The notes: generated from the letters alone by a model not told the origin. Counted from the stretch's first letter, positions 49,412 to 58,021 are shown. The stretch: 58,021 bases of DNA from an uncultured SAR86 cluster bacterium (GCA_902513515.1 CABXNE010000005.1:1-58021); one strand, 5' to 3'. Numbers and translations: made by a program.

Positions 49412-50149
49412 CTAAGCTTCTTGAGCGGTTGGTCTAATAACAATCTCATTAACAGAAACTCCTGGATCAAGCTGTAAAGCATATATTATCGATTCAGCAA
49501 CTCTTTCTGCTGGCTGTGCAATATTGCCAATACCTCTACTCATTAAAGCCTCAAGCATTGATTCATCTTTAATAGAAAAAGCTAATTCAGTTTTAAAAGC
49601 GCCGGGATAAATACAGGTAACTTGAATCTTTCCAGAAGATTCTAATCTTAAACCCTCAGAGATCGCTCTAACAGCATATTTTGTTCCAGAATAAACCGCG
49701 CTACCCGGCATTACTCTTTTTCCTGCAACAGAGGAAATATTAATTATTTGACCTGATTCTCTTTCAAGCATATGCGAGTAAACTGAATCAATGCCATACA
49801 AAACACCTTTAATATTTACATCAATCATGTGATCCCATTCATCAGTCCTACCTTTTTCAAGCAATGATAAGGGCATCACTCCCGCATTATTAACAAGCGA
49901 ATCAATTCTTCCAAAAGCATCAATGCCATGTTGAGCCAATGCATGCATCTGCTCTTTAGATGTTACATCTGTTGCTTTGCAAATTGCAGAATCAGAACCA
50001 AGTTCATCACACAACTGTTTTAATTTATCTTCTCTTCGTGCACCCAATACGACTTTTGCCCCTAAGGCAACGCACATTTTTGCTGCCTCTTTACCAAAAC
50101 CAGAGCTAGCACCTGTGATCATTACAATTCTATCTTTTAAATCATTCAT
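49412..50149 (-). CDS. Short-chain dehydrogenase/reductase
   Basis: 245 aa. Cofactor site VMITGASSGFGKEAAKMCVA (about 9-28), NNAGVMPLSLLEKGRTDEWD, catalytic Ser in IINISSVAGKRVMPG and YSGTKYAVRAISEGLR (Tyr-x3-Lys). The pattern fits NADP(H)-dependent hydroxyacid or serine-type SDRs (YMR226C/YdfG-like). It begins the minus-strand block that includes the nuclease gene, with the two stop/start junctions almost touching. Confidence 0.93.
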   Translation of the reverse strand: MNDLKDRIVMITGASSGFGKEAAKMCVALGAKVVLGARREDKLKQLCDELGSDSAICKATDVTSKEQMHALAQHGIDAFGRIDSLVNNAGVMPLSLLEKGRTDEWDHMIDVNIKGVLYGIDSVYSHMLERESGQIINISSVAGKRVMPGSAVYSGTKYAVRAISEGLRLESSGKIQVTCIYPGAFKTELAFSIKDESMLEALMSRGIGNIAQPAERVAESIIYALQLDPGVSVNEIVIRPTAQEA

Positions 50150-50839
50150 TTATTCTCTCCCTAAAATTTCATGTATTTTATAGTAACCTATAATCCTCTG
50201 TTTCCATTTATCTGTATAGCTTTCAAATTCTTTATTCTTAATTAGAAACTCTTTAAATAACAGATCTCGATCTACCATTAATATTGCAATCGATTCTATG
50301 TTAGTTTGATACATAACATTATGTGCATTGGCATAAGCTGCCCCTTGAAGAAAGTAATCCTCAATCCAATCTTTTCTTTTAATTTTTTTTGCTGTTTTAA
50401 AATCTATGATTGTAGGCTTGCCCTTAAAAATACCTATGCAATCTGCTGTTCCAGCATACAACCCATCTACAACCAACCCAGATTCAAGGCCCCAAACTTC
50501 TTCTATATCACCCAAACAATCATCAACAAATCTCTTGGCTATCTGATGCGCCATTAAGCCCAATCTGTCATCAGTAAATTGCTCCCAATCAAGTCCATGA
50601 AGATAGTTTTCAATAGCTAAGTGAACAGCGGTTCCTATTGTGGTTGCTTCATTAACAATTTCTTTTGCGGTTTTGGGGCCTACTCTTCTCTTCCAAGCAT
50701 CGATACCAGAATGATCTCCAGTTGCTGATAGAATCGTTGTAACAGATGGCACAAGATTTTCTTTAGAATCTCGATAATAACGAACGTCATTTTTTTCAAC
50801 ACGCTCAAGTTCCGGATATTCGAATAATTTTTTTATCAT
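50150..50839 (-). CDS. PD-(D/E)XK-superfamily nuclease
   Basis: 229 aa. The catalytic core is YAGTADCIGIFKGKPTIIDF (about 128-147), then KTAKKIKRKDWIEDYFLQGA, the D...D-x-K triad with the conserved Gln-helix of RecB-like exonucleases. The N-terminus PSVTTILSATGDHSGIDAWK and IGTAVHLAIENYLH with its His is the layout of phage-type exonucleases. No helicase or recombination partner is adjacent. It lies between two SDR genes, with junction gaps of 0 and 6 bp, so its transcription is shared with metabolic genes; it may be a captured phage gene. Confidence 0.85.
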   Translation of the reverse strand: MIKKLFEYPELERVEKNDVRYYRDSKENLVPSVTTILSATGDHSGIDAWKRRVGPKTAKEIVNEATTIGTAVHLAIENYLHGLDWEQFTDDRLGLMAHQIAKRFVDDCLGDIEEVWGLESGLVVDGLYAGTADCIGIFKGKPTIIDFKTAKKIKRKDWIEDYFLQGAAYANAHNVMYQTNIESIAILMVDRDLLFKEFLIKNKEFESYTDKWKQRIIGYYKIHEILGRE

Positions 50840-50845
50840 TCTATT

Positions 50846-51607
50846 TTAATTAATAGAGGAGCCGCCATCTACAGAAATAACCTGCCCAGTAATAAATGAG
50901 GATCTATCTGAAAGCAGGAATGAAACTAGCTCACCAATTTCTTCAGGCTCACCAATTCTTCTTAGCAAAGATGATTTTTCTAGCATTTCTTTTGCTTTTG
51001 GCTCAGATTCAAAATACTGCCTGACTCCTGGAGTATTGATAGTACCGGGTGAAACTGCATTTACTCTAATATCATTTCTAGCAACTTCCTTAGCAACAGA
51101 TTGAGTTAAATTATTTACTGCGGCCTTGCTAGCCGCATAAATAGAATTAAAAGCGTAACCCCTAATCGCTGAATTTGAAGAAATATTTACAATAGAAGCA
51201 GGAATTGATTGCTCTTTTAAAGACTTAATTTCAACTTGCAAGCATTTCCACAATGAGGTGAAAGTTAAATCAAGCGTAGCCTGGACATCTTCAAGTGAAT
51301 AATTTTCAACTGGGCCCAAACCTTTTGATGCAGCTGCGTTATTACAGATGCAATCTAGTTTTGTAAACGTTGATAAAGTAGTATCAATCATTGAGTGAAT
51401 TGCCTTAGAATCAGTTAGATCTGCCTCAAAGAAAGCTGCAGAGTTCGGATAAAGTGAGTTTATTTCCTTCGCCACTTTCTCAGCCGATTTACTATTTAAA
51501 TCCACAATCATTACCTTGGATCCATGCGAGGCTAAAACTTTAGCAATACCCTCTCCTATACCTTGGCCACCTCCAGTAACAAGAGATACCTTATTTTCTA
51601 AATCCAA
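50846..51607 (-). CDS. Short-chain dehydrogenase/reductase
   Basis: 253 aa. VSLVTGGGQGIGEGIAKVLA (about 8-27), NNAAASKGLGPVENYSLEDV, NISSNSAIRGYAFNSIYAAS and KAAVNNLTQ give Ser-Tyr-Lys; the C-terminal GQVISVDGGSSIN is typical. This resembles FabG-type or steroid/alcohol dehydrogenases. It lies 6 bp before the nuclease gene and 1 bp after the hydrolase gene. Confidence 0.93.
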   Translation of the reverse strand: MDLENKVSLVTGGGQGIGEGIAKVLASHGSKVMIVDLNSKSAEKVAKEINSLYPNSAAFFEADLTDSKAIHSMIDTTLSTFTKLDCICNNAAASKGLGPVENYSLEDVQATLDLTFTSLWKCLQVEIKSLKEQSIPASIVNISSNSAIRGYAFNSIYAASKAAVNNLTQSVAKEVARNDIRVNAVSPGTINTPGVRQYFESEPKAKEMLEKSSLLRRIGEPEEIGELVSFLLSDRSSFITGQVISVDGGSSIN

Positions 51608-51608
51608 T

Positions 51609-52529
51609 TCAAGCTCCTTTTAAATTATTCATCAAAAATGTTAAAACATAATTATAAGTTGTCATCCTATTGGTTTCATTAAGAGTTTCATGTCTAGCTT
51701 CATCAACAAGGTAAAGCTCTGATATACAGTCATTCTCAATTAAACATTCATGTAATCTTGTTGTTCCTTTTCCCATAGCCCCAACAGGATCATGGGTACC
51801 AGAGAAAACTAGAATGGGGATATTCTTATTTATCAATGCTAAATTTTGTGAATCAAAAACTGACTTAATTCCCTCTATAACATCTGCCCAGAGTTGATTA
51901 GAAACAATAAAACCACATAAAGGATCCTTTGTGTAATTATCTACTCTATCTGAGTCATTTGATAACCAATCATTTGGAGTTTGGGTGTTTTTAAATTTAT
52001 TATTAAAGCCTCCAAAAATTGTTTTATGTAGTGGATGACTATATCCCTTTTTTCCAAGCCTAAACATTTCTATTTTAAGGAATAATTTTTGCAAAAAAGT
52101 CTCAGAGGAATTTGGATAGCTTGAACCAGAAAGCAGAACAGCATCAAAACTATTGTTTTGCTGAAGTGCTGACAAACCAATCCAAGAACCCATGCTATGA
52201 CCTAATAGAATTTTAGATAAGCCAGGGAAAAGTTTATTAGTCTCCGAGTGGATAGCAAGCAAATCTTCTACCACTAAATTCCATCCATCATCATTATCAA
52301 AAAATCCAATTTGATTATCTAGTATATTATCTCCATGACCTCTATGATCATGAATTGCGACATGAAAACCATTCATATTTAAAAAATTTGTAAACTCTTG
52401 ATATCTCCCTTTATGCTCTGCCATACCATGAGAAATTTGAACCAAACCGTGAGTTGATTCAACCTTTGATTGGCAAAGATCAAAGTGCAAATTAGAGTCA
52501 GAGGGAGTATCTAATGATATTTTTTCCAT
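51609..52529 (-). CDS. Alpha/beta hydrolase (lysophospholipase/monoglyceride-lipase type)
   Basis: 306 aa from the ATG at 52529; a longer frame from 52622 would enter the divergent KAS III gene. LVQISHGMAEHKGRYQEFTN (about 29-48), IHDHRGHGDN, the nucleophile ILLGHSMGSWIGLSAL, ILVFSGTHDPVGAMGKG (acid) and EARHETLNE (His) match the monoglyceride-lipase/lysophospholipase group, probably acting on lipids in the cytoplasm or at the inner membrane. It is the first gene of the minus-strand SDR block. Confidence 0.9.
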   Translation of the reverse strand: MEKISLDTPSDSNLHFDLCQSKVESTHGLVQISHGMAEHKGRYQEFTNFLNMNGFHVAIHDHRGHGDNILDNQIGFFDNDDGWNLVVEDLLAIHSETNKLFPGLSKILLGHSMGSWIGLSALQQNNSFDAVLLSGSSYPNSSETFLQKLFLKIEMFRLGKKGYSHPLHKTIFGGFNNKFKNTQTPNDWLSNDSDRVDNYTKDPLCGFIVSNQLWADVIEGIKSVFDSQNLALINKNIPILVFSGTHDPVGAMGKGTTRLHECLIENDCISELYLVDEARHETLNETNRMTTYNYVLTFLMNNLKGA

Positions 52530-52563
52530 ATGACTATAAAATAACATGTAATAGGGTAAACGC

Positions 52564-53676
52564 ATGCAAGATATATATATTTCTGGAACAGGGGTTTGGA
52601 CTCCTCCCCATAAAATATCCAATGAAGAACTTGTTGAATCATTTAACAGCTATGTTGAGCTTTATAATGTTGAGCATGCCAAAGAAATAGAATCTGGCAC
52701 TCTAATAGCCTTAGAGCCCTCTTCTGAAGAATTTATAGTCAAAGCCTCGGGAATAAAGAATAGATATGTGATAGAAAAAGAATCCTTGCTTGATCCAAAA
52801 TGCATGAAACCGCAGATAAAAGCAAGAGACGATGACGCACTATCACTTTGCGCAGAAATAAGTGTCATTGCAGCAAAGCAAGCACTTGATAATGCTGAAT
52901 TAAGACCTGCTGATATTGACGCAGTGATTGTTTCAACTGCAAACCTTCAAAGGGCTTATCCAGCAATAGCCATTGAGGTTCAAAACGAATTAGGTATTGA
53001 AGGTTATGCATATGACATGATGGTAGGTTGCTCATCAACTACGTTTGGAATAAGCAATGCCTATTCAGATATAGCATCGGGGAAAGCCTCAAAAGTATTG
53101 GTCATAAATCCAGAAATTACCACTGCACACAATAATCTTAAAAACAGAGATAGTCATTTTATTTTCGGTGATGTTTGCACGGCAGCTGTCATCGAAAAAG
53201 ATTCCAAATCGCCAAATAAATTTAAAATACTTAATGCTAAATTAAAAACTCATTTTTCAAATAATATAAGAAATAATTTTGGTTTTATGAATGCCATAGA
53301 AGATAAAGATTACACAGAAGAAGAGCTGTTGTTTGTACAAAATGGTAGAAGTGTCTTCAAAGAAGTAATGCCTATGGTTGCATCACTAATTACTGATCAT
53401 CTGGAAGAAAATAGCTTATTGCCAGATGAGGTTGAGCAGTACTGGCTACATCAAGCCAATATAAATATGAATACATATGTTGTAAAAAAATTATTAGGAG
53501 ATGACTTTCCGCCAGAGCGGGCTCCAAATGTCCTCGATGAATATGCCAACACCGGTTCAGCAGGATCCCTAATTTCATTTCATAAATATAATCATCTAAC
53601 CAAAGGTCAAAAGGGAATAATCTGCTCTTTTGGAGCTGGGTACTCAATTTGCTCTATCTTAGTAGAAAAAGCATAA
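52564..53676 (+). CDS. Beta-ketoacyl-ACP synthase III-family enzyme
   Basis: 370 aa, longer than standard FabH (about 317). Catalytic Cys156 in MMVGCSSTTFG, His296 in YWLHQANINMNTYV and Asn329 in YANTGSAGSLISFHKY form the KAS III triad. The N-terminus GTGVWTPPHKISNEELVESF and the insertion after it (LEPSSEEFIVKASGIKNR) match the PA3286-like branch of Pseudomonas, which makes beta-keto acids from medium-chain acyl-CoA. This suggests a shunt feeding fatty-acid breakdown products into synthesis. It is divergent from the alpha/beta hydrolase, with 34 bp between the starts. Confidence 0.9.
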   Translation: MQDIYISGTGVWTPPHKISNEELVESFNSYVELYNVEHAKEIESGTLIALEPSSEEFIVKASGIKNRYVIEKESLLDPKCMKPQIKARDDDALSLCAEISVIAAKQALDNAELRPADIDAVIVSTANLQRAYPAIAIEVQNELGIEGYAYDMMVGCSSTTFGISNAYSDIASGKASKVLVINPEITTAHNNLKNRDSHFIFGDVCTAAVIEKDSKSPNKFKILNAKLKTHFSNNIRNNFGFMNAIEDKDYTEEELLFVQNGRSVFKEVMPMVASLITDHLEENSLLPDEVEQYWLHQANINMNTYVVKKLLGDDFPPERAPNVLDEYANTGSAGSLISFHKYNHLTKGQKGIICSFGAGYSICSILVEKA

Positions 53677-53677
53677 A

Positions 53678-54112
53678 TTGATGAAGTACATTTTGCCTAT
53701 ATTGGTAATTTTAACTTCTATAATTGGCTCTCTTGCAAATATCTACATCAATTCTGATGGTTGGTATGCAGAGTTGGTTAAGAGTCCGTTAAATCCACCA
53801 AGTTATGTTTTTGGGATTGTTTGGCCCATCCTGTATGCAATCATGGCGTTTGTGTCATTCAGGATGGCTGAAAAAATTTCAGGGCTCTTTATGATGCAAT
53901 TAGCTGCTAATGCTGCATGGTCATGGATATTTTTTTATTTTCACGCCCCTCTAATAGCTCTTATAGATATAAGCATACTAATATTTCTTAATCAGAAAAT
54001 TATTAAAATATTAAGAGGTGAATCAAGAATATTATTTTATCTATATCTGCCATATATTTTATGGCTATCATTTGCAGCATTTTTAAATGCTTCAATTGTT
54101 TTCTTGAACTAA
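53678..54112 (+). CDS. tspO: TspO/MBR-family membrane protein
   Basis: 144 aa, five membrane helices. WYAELVKSPLNPPSYVFGIV, then WPILYAIMAFVSF (about 28-60), is the TspO signature, and AANAAWSWIFFYFHAPLIAL carries the fourth-helix motif. The family binds tetrapyrroles and affects stress responses in bacteria. It lies 1 bp after the KAS III stop and overlaps the nupC stop by 4 bp on the other strand. Confidence 0.9.
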   Translation: MMKYILPILVILTSIIGSLANIYINSDGWYAELVKSPLNPPSYVFGIVWPILYAIMAFVSFRMAEKISGLFMMQLAANAAWSWIFFYFHAPLIALIDISILIFLNQKIIKILRGESRILFYLYLPYILWLSFAAFLNASIVFLN

Positions 54113-55371
54113 AAAATACCTATAACCAATCCTGTCATACAAGAGGCAAGTGTTGCTCCAACCAATGCTTTTATAGAAACCTTAATTAGATCATTTTTTC
54201 TTTCTGGAGCCATGGCACTTATACCTGAAACAAGAATTCCAACTGAGGAGAAATTGGCAAAACCACACAAAGCATACAAGGTAATCAATTTTGATCTATC
54301 CGATAGAATTCCAGGTTCTAGATTTGCAAGGGCACCATAAGCCACAAATTCATTTAGCGCAGTTTTCAAACCTAATAACTCAGCTGAGGCTAAAGTCTCA
54401 GATAAAGGAACCCCCATAAGCCATACAATTGGAAAGAAAATATAACCAAGAATTAATTGCAAGGAAAGGTCTGATATTCCAACCCAACCACCGAAAATAC
54501 CGAGCAAAGAATTAAATAATGAAACCAGTGCTATAAATGCAATCAAAATTGCACCAACATTTAAACAGATATCTAATCCATCTCTTGTGCCTCTTGTAAT
54601 TGCATCCATGGAACTGTCATATACTTTAGGCACAGAATTACCATCAAAATTGGTAACTTCTGATGATGGAATCATAATATTTGCATACATGATGGCAGCA
54701 GGAATAGACAAAATAGAGGCTGATACAAGGTGTTGAATCAAATTGATATCTGGGAATTGTGGTGTGAGCATTGAGACTAACGCAATCATAATAGAGCCAG
54801 AAACAGTCGACATCCCAGCAGTCATAAGAATTAATAACTCTTTTTCACTCATCTTTGATAGGTATGGCCTTACTAATAAAGGAGCTTCAACCTGACCCAT
54901 AATGATATTAGCAGTTGCGCCCAATCCAATGGGGCCACCAATATTAAAGAGCTTTTCAAATATTTTAGATATGGCTCTAATAATTAATGGCAAGATATTC
55001 CAAAACCACAGCAATGCAGACAGACTTGAGATTACTATAATTAAAGGCAGTATTTGAAAAGCAAAAATCATTGAGTTACCAGTACCAGAGTTTTGAAATG
55101 GCGATATTGAGCTATTACTTAGATAACCAAAAACAAACTCAGCTCCCTCTTGAGTTGCTGCTTGCAAGGCAGTTACACCTTCGGAGAGATAGGCAAAAAT
55201 TTGAACTATGAAGGGTATTTTTAATAGGGCAAAAGCTAAAATAATCTGCAGTATTATGGCTGCGATAATATGTCGGTAATTTATAGTCGATCTATTTTGA
55301 GAAAATGGAATAGCAATACAAACCAAGCCAATAAAGCCAATAATAATTTGAAATAACGAGGTGATTGTCAT
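54109..55371 (-). CDS. nupC: CNT-family nucleoside transporter
   Basis: 420 aa, about ten helices. GATANIIMGQVEAPLLVRPY, then LSKMSEKELLILMTAGMSTV (about 148-190), is the concentrative nucleoside transporter signature, and VGAILIAFIALVSLFNSLLG follows. It takes up nucleosides with H+ or Na+. It is 3 bp from the 2-oxoglutarate oxygenase gene, suggesting one transcript. Confidence 0.92.
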   Translation of the reverse strand: MTITSLFQIIIGFIGLVCIAIPFSQNRSTINYRHIIAAIILQIILAFALLKIPFIVQIFAYLSEGVTALQAATQEGAEFVFGYLSNSSISPFQNSGTGNSMIFAFQILPLIIVISSLSALLWFWNILPLIIRAISKIFEKLFNIGGPIGLGATANIIMGQVEAPLLVRPYLSKMSEKELLILMTAGMSTVSGSIMIALVSMLTPQFPDINLIQHLVSASILSIPAAIMYANIMIPSSEVTNFDGNSVPKVYDSSMDAITRGTRDGLDICLNVGAILIAFIALVSLFNSLLGIFGGWVGISDLSLQLILGYIFFPIVWLMGVPLSETLASAELLGLKTALNEFVAYGALANLEPGILSDRSKLITLYALCGFANFSSVGILVSGISAMAPERKNDLIKVSIKALVGATLASCMTGLVIGIF

Positions 55372-55374
55372 GGC

Positions 55375-56280
55375 TTAGTATAACTTAATTGCTCTAAGTC
55401 TTTCCTCTAAAAAATCATGTGCGCTAATAGATTCAGTTGAATCATCAACTATAGAACAAAGCTCAACTTCTGGGGAAGGATGTAGAAAAAAAGGCATGCT
55501 ATATCGAGATGCAGATGAGCCGGCGTTCATATCTACAACCCTGTGGCTGGTGCTTTTAAGTTGAGAGCGTGTAACTAATTGCATCATATCTCCAATATTA
55601 CAAACAATAGATTTGCTTTTTGCTGCAATTGGAATCCAATCACCCTCAGGATTTTGTACTTCCAATCCAGATTCTTCTGCGCCAACTAATAGAGTAATTA
55701 AATTTATATCTTCATGAGCTCGTGCACGTAAGATATTTGAAGAATCATTAACAGGAGGGTAATGAATTAAACGTAAGATAGAATTTCCTTTAAATGCCCA
55801 GTCATCAAAAAAAGAAGGTTCTTTGCCTAAAATTACAGCTATTGCACTTAAAACTTTCATGCCAAGTAAGTTCAGTTGATTGAATAAAATATCAAACTGA
55901 TCATTAAAATCTGGAATCTCTGAAACTGAAATATTTTCAGATATTCTGGAATCATACGAATCATCAATTGTGGGGCCATGATGCCAAAATTCTTTTAAAT
56001 CAGGAGTTGTTTCACCAACGGCAGTTTCTTTGCCATATGGGGTATAACCTCTTGCTCCAGCTTTTTCAGGATGAGCGTAATTATTTTTTATTGACTCAGG
56101 AAGTAAAAAAAAATCTTTACTAACCTTGTAACTTTCTTGCAAGACCTCATCAGATATCCCGTGATCAGTAATAGTAAAGAAGCCATGCGTAGTTAATGCT
56201 AATTTTAGCTCGGCAATTGTGTCAGCATCCATTTTCTGGATATCAGGCATAGAAAATGCAGGGATAGTATTAAATGACAT
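55375..56280 (-). CDS. 2-oxoglutarate/Fe(II)-dependent oxygenase (IPNS family)
   Basis: 301 aa from the ATG at 56280 (MSFNTIPAF); a start five codons earlier is possible. The iron ligands are His189 and Asp191 (HEDINLITLL) and His246 (STSHRV); Arg259 and Ser261 (SRYSMPFFLH) bind 2-oxoglutarate. The N-terminal DIOX_N domain shows LTTHGFFTITDHGI. Substrates of this branch vary widely; co-transcription with nupC hints at a nucleoside or nucleobase, which is weak inference. Confidence 0.9.
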   Translation of the reverse strand: MSFNTIPAFSMPDIQKMDADTIAELKLALTTHGFFTITDHGISDEVLQESYKVSKDFFLLPESIKNNYAHPEKAGARGYTPYGKETAVGETTPDLKEFWHHGPTIDDSYDSRISENISVSEIPDFNDQFDILFNQLNLLGMKVLSAIAVILGKEPSFFDDWAFKGNSILRLIHYPPVNDSSNILRARAHEDINLITLLVGAEESGLEVQNPEGDWIPIAAKSKSIVCNIGDMMQLVTRSQLKSTSHRVVDMNAGSSASRYSMPFFLHPSPEVELCSIVDDSTESISAHDFLEERLRAIKLY

Positions 56281-56293
56281 AATTAATTTTAAC

Positions 56294-56318
56294 AAAAAAA
56301 GGGCGGTAAAAACCGCCC
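56294..56318 (-). terminator. Rho-independent terminator of the TonB-dependent receptor gene
   Basis: GGGCGGT-AAAA-ACCGCCC (56301-56318 on the plus strand) folds into a 7-bp GC-rich stem that can extend by A-T pairs. Read on the minus strand it is followed by seven Ts (56300-56294), 21 bp after the receptor stop. The next minus-strand gene starts at 56280, just beyond, so its promoter must lie within or beyond the hairpin or transcription must read through. Confidence 0.85.
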
Positions 56319-56338
56319 TTTTAAAATATTAGACTTTC

Positions 56339-58021
56339 TTAGAAAGAAAACTTATATGTGAACCCAAGTTGAGCTCTCCATATACTGTTTACAGCTGATT
56401 TTCTAATACCCTTAGGATTACTTTGATTGAAGCCATAAGCCCAATCTGGGTAGCCTCTTCCTTTGTAGTTAGGATAAATGTATTTAGAGAAATCATCGTT
56501 CATAAACATGTCAAGAACGGCCATTTTTCCGTTATATGGACCGTATTCGATAACACCTTTATCGGAATCAATTAAATTCAATAGATTCTCTATTCCTAGA
56601 CTAATAACAAACTCATCTTCAGCTCTAAAGCCGGGAAGGATCTGAGTTATTTTAAGATCTAAGGTTGTTTGCCATGGGTATTCATAAACACCATTAGGAA
56701 CAATCTGACCCGCATAAGATGCTAAGCCTAACTGGTTATGAAGCATATCAAGCACTTGGTTAGCAATTGCTAAATCAGGCGCTCCAGAACATGAACCCCA
56801 ACACACATTTGGATCTGTGAGGCCAGTCGGAACATATATTAAATGCGAGCTATCATCATTAAGGTTTTTCTCATAGCCAAAAGCTTGCTGTTGGTATGCA
56901 GTTCCACCATAGTTTCTTGAAGTATAAGTGTCCCAAGAATAGGTACCTGGTAAACCAGACTTTCTTTCAAAGAATAGATTGAAAGTTGTAGGTTTATCAG
57001 CGCCAAAGAAATAATGTGTTGATGATAAAGTTGCAAACAATCTATGCTCTGTTTCATATATTGAACGTTGTGCAGTTCTGTTGTTGTAATCAGAGGCTGC
57101 ATATTTACCATAGCTAGAGTTAGCAGTTGTGGATGCCATGCCGCTTAACTCATTAATATTTTGGTTAGTGTAACCAACGGTAAAGGAACCATCACCATCA
57201 TTAAAGAATCTTGAGAAGGCAACTGATAAGACTTCTCTTTCACCGCCACTTTCATTATAAAGACCTCCCTTGTAAGTATTTCTACCTAGCTGGTTATATA
57301 TAGGTCTGCCATCAGGAGCTTTTAATGTTGGTACCTGTGGTTGATCGCCAATTAACGGGGAACCATCAATAATTTTATACAATGCTTCTTCTTGATCAGA
57401 ATGCAAGTATGTAGCTGTCATCATCCAATCTCCAATCTGTCTGTCATAAGTCAGATTAAGAGTTTTGGTTTCAGGCCATTCAAAACTTGGTGCTATGAAG
57501 TTAATCACTGCATCGGTTAAAGGCGCATTCTGGATTGCTGTTCCAACACATGCCGGGAGACTTCCTGTAACACCGGTTGTTGGATCACACCCAGGAGCAT
57601 TTGCTCCATTGTATGCAGCAATTCTCACCCCATCATTTGTGTAAGCATTTGAAATCCACACTGTAGGCAATTTAGATGAGAAAGTTCCATATAGACCCTT
57701 TAAAGAGCTTACATCATCAATCTCATACTCAAAACTAAATCTATAATTAAATAAATCAGTGCCAGCAATACCGCTATTAGCAAAACCATAGGCATCTTTA
57801 AAGCCTTGGTTTAAAGAAGGAGCATCATCTGAATCAAATTCGTCATATCTCAAACCAACCAGAACATTTAATTTGTCAGAAATTTCAATCTCATCCTGCA
57901 AATACAATGAGGTTAAGTCATATTTAAATATAGCTGCACCACCTGCTTCAGTTAAATCTCTTGAGTTGTTATGGAAGAACCCAGTAGCTTTTTGGCTTTC
58001 ATAGCCTGAAATTCCATCAAA
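56339..58021 (-). CDS. TonB-dependent receptor, N-terminal part beyond window
   Basis: 560 residues to the window edge, where the frame is still open (FDGISGYESQKATGFF at the edge); an apparent TTG start at 57907 is internal. Repeated outward beta-strand patterns (LYLQDEIEISDKLNVLVGLRYD, LATLSSTHYFFG, DEFVISLGIENLLNLID) and the aromatic C-terminal end WRAQLGFTYKFSF with terminal Phe mark an outer-membrane beta-barrel. The plug domain and TonB box are outside. FVISLGIENLLNL is the late-barrel motif of large (about 900-1000 aa) receptors that import glycans, lipids or peptides. The exbBD pair could energise it. Confidence 0.9.
   Translation of the reverse strand, partial: FDGISGYESQKATGFFHNNSRDLTEAGGAAIFKYDLTSLYLQDEIEISDKLNVLVGLRYDEFDSDDAPSLNQGFKDAYGFANSGIAGTDLFNYRFSFEYEIDDVSSLKGLYGTFSSKLPTVWISNAYTNDGVRIAAYNGANAPGCDPTTGVTGSLPACVGTAIQNAPLTDAVINFIAPSFEWPETKTLNLTYDRQIGDWMMTATYLHSDQEEALYKIIDGSPLIGDQPQVPTLKAPDGRPIYNQLGRNTYKGGLYNESGGEREVLSVAFSRFFNDGDGSFTVGYTNQNINELSGMASTTANSSYGKYAASDYNNRTAQRSIYETEHRLFATLSSTHYFFGADKPTTFNLFFERKSGLPGTYSWDTYTSRNYGGTAYQQQAFGYEKNLNDDSSHLIYVPTGLTDPNVCWGSCSGAPDLAIANQVLDMLHNQLGLASYAGQIVPNGVYEYPWQTTLDLKITQILPGFRAEDEFVISLGIENLLNLIDSDKGVIEYGPYNGKMAVLDMFMNDDFSKYIYPNYKGRGYPDWAYGFNQSNPKGIRKSAVNSIWRAQLGFTYKFSF

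Noticed and set aside
57907-57909. TTG at 57907 as start of the TonB-dependent receptor
   Set aside because: The frame stays open with barrel-like sequence to the window edge, so the start is outside.
1-58021. CRISPR arrays, rRNA genes, complete insertion sequences
   Set aside because: I saw no regularly spaced repeats, no rRNA-like sequence and no transposase frame in the window.

Overview
The window is AT-rich and gene-dense, with short intergenic gaps and many 1-30 bp gene overlaps. Gene content points to a streamlined marine gammaproteobacterium, probably SAR86-like or a relative: a gammaproteobacterial envelope cluster (LolD/LolC-E, ExbB/ExbD, MsbA, LpxK, YcaR/Trm112, KdsB, MurB), paired acyl-CoA dehydrogenases with ETF and ETF-QO, a DECR-type dienoyl-CoA reductase, many short-chain dehydrogenases, a TonB-dependent receptor and lone hydrolases and oxygenases. 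The taxonomic call is an inference from gene content; there is no rRNA here.

Layout. (1) 1-4.8 kb, minus strand: a compact chaperone/protease operon of four overlapping or abutting genes: a membrane-anchored GrpE-like protein, an Hsp70 without the helical lid, a TerB-domain protein with a degenerate J-like tail, and an M48-type zinc peptidase cut by the window edge. Three small ORFs lie upstream, one with an in-frame amber codon. (2) 4.8-12.3 kb: two coupled acyl-CoA dehydrogenases, EtfA/EtfB on the other strand, and divergent ETF-QO coupled to a DUF885 lipoprotein. (3) 12.3-26.5 kb, minus strand: an almost unbroken run from trpS to a DUF1285 gene through hemH, a dienoyl-CoA reductase, an aldehyde dehydrogenase, one lolC/E, lolD, exbB, exbD, an msbA-lpxK gene fusion, a 54-aa Trm112-like gene, kdsB and murB. 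(4) 26.5-35 kb: a DUF349 protein, MATE and GPH transporters, a DUF1145 gene with a frameshifted small ORF in front, two alpha/beta hydrolases, a thioesterase and a beta-lactamase-fold hydrolase. (5) 35-40 kb: tRNA-Ser(UGA) and a roughly 2 kb integrated-element remnant bounded by about 92-bp direct repeats made from the 5' half of the tRNA plus its upstream DNA. It holds a truncated tyrosine recombinase and small exported proteins, and is followed by more accessory genes. (6) 40.3-46 kb: an APC permease, a dimethylargininase-family enzyme and a Rieske oxygenase in one tight operon, next to a PhnZ-like HD protein, an OB-fold secreted protein and peptidase E. (7) 46-58 kb: GMC oxidoreductase, YtcJ-like amidohydrolase, two SDRs flanking a PD-(D/E)XK nuclease, an alpha/beta hydrolase, a KAS III enzyme, TspO, a CNT nucleoside transporter, a 2-oxoglutarate oxygenase and a partial TonB-dependent receptor with a clear terminator.

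How the genes work together. Region 2 together with the reductase and aldehyde dehydrogenase of region 3 forms a fatty-acid or aldehyde oxidation set feeding electrons through ETF and ETF-QO to quinone. Region 3 exports and matures the outer envelope (lipoprotein release, lipid A flipping and 4'-phosphorylation, KDO activation, peptidoglycan precursor). Region 1 is the best candidate for an under-described system: it seems to supply all three parts of an Hsp70 cycle in unusual forms, partly at the membrane and tied to a protease. Region 6 may be a catabolic route for a methylated guanidino or quaternary-amine compound.
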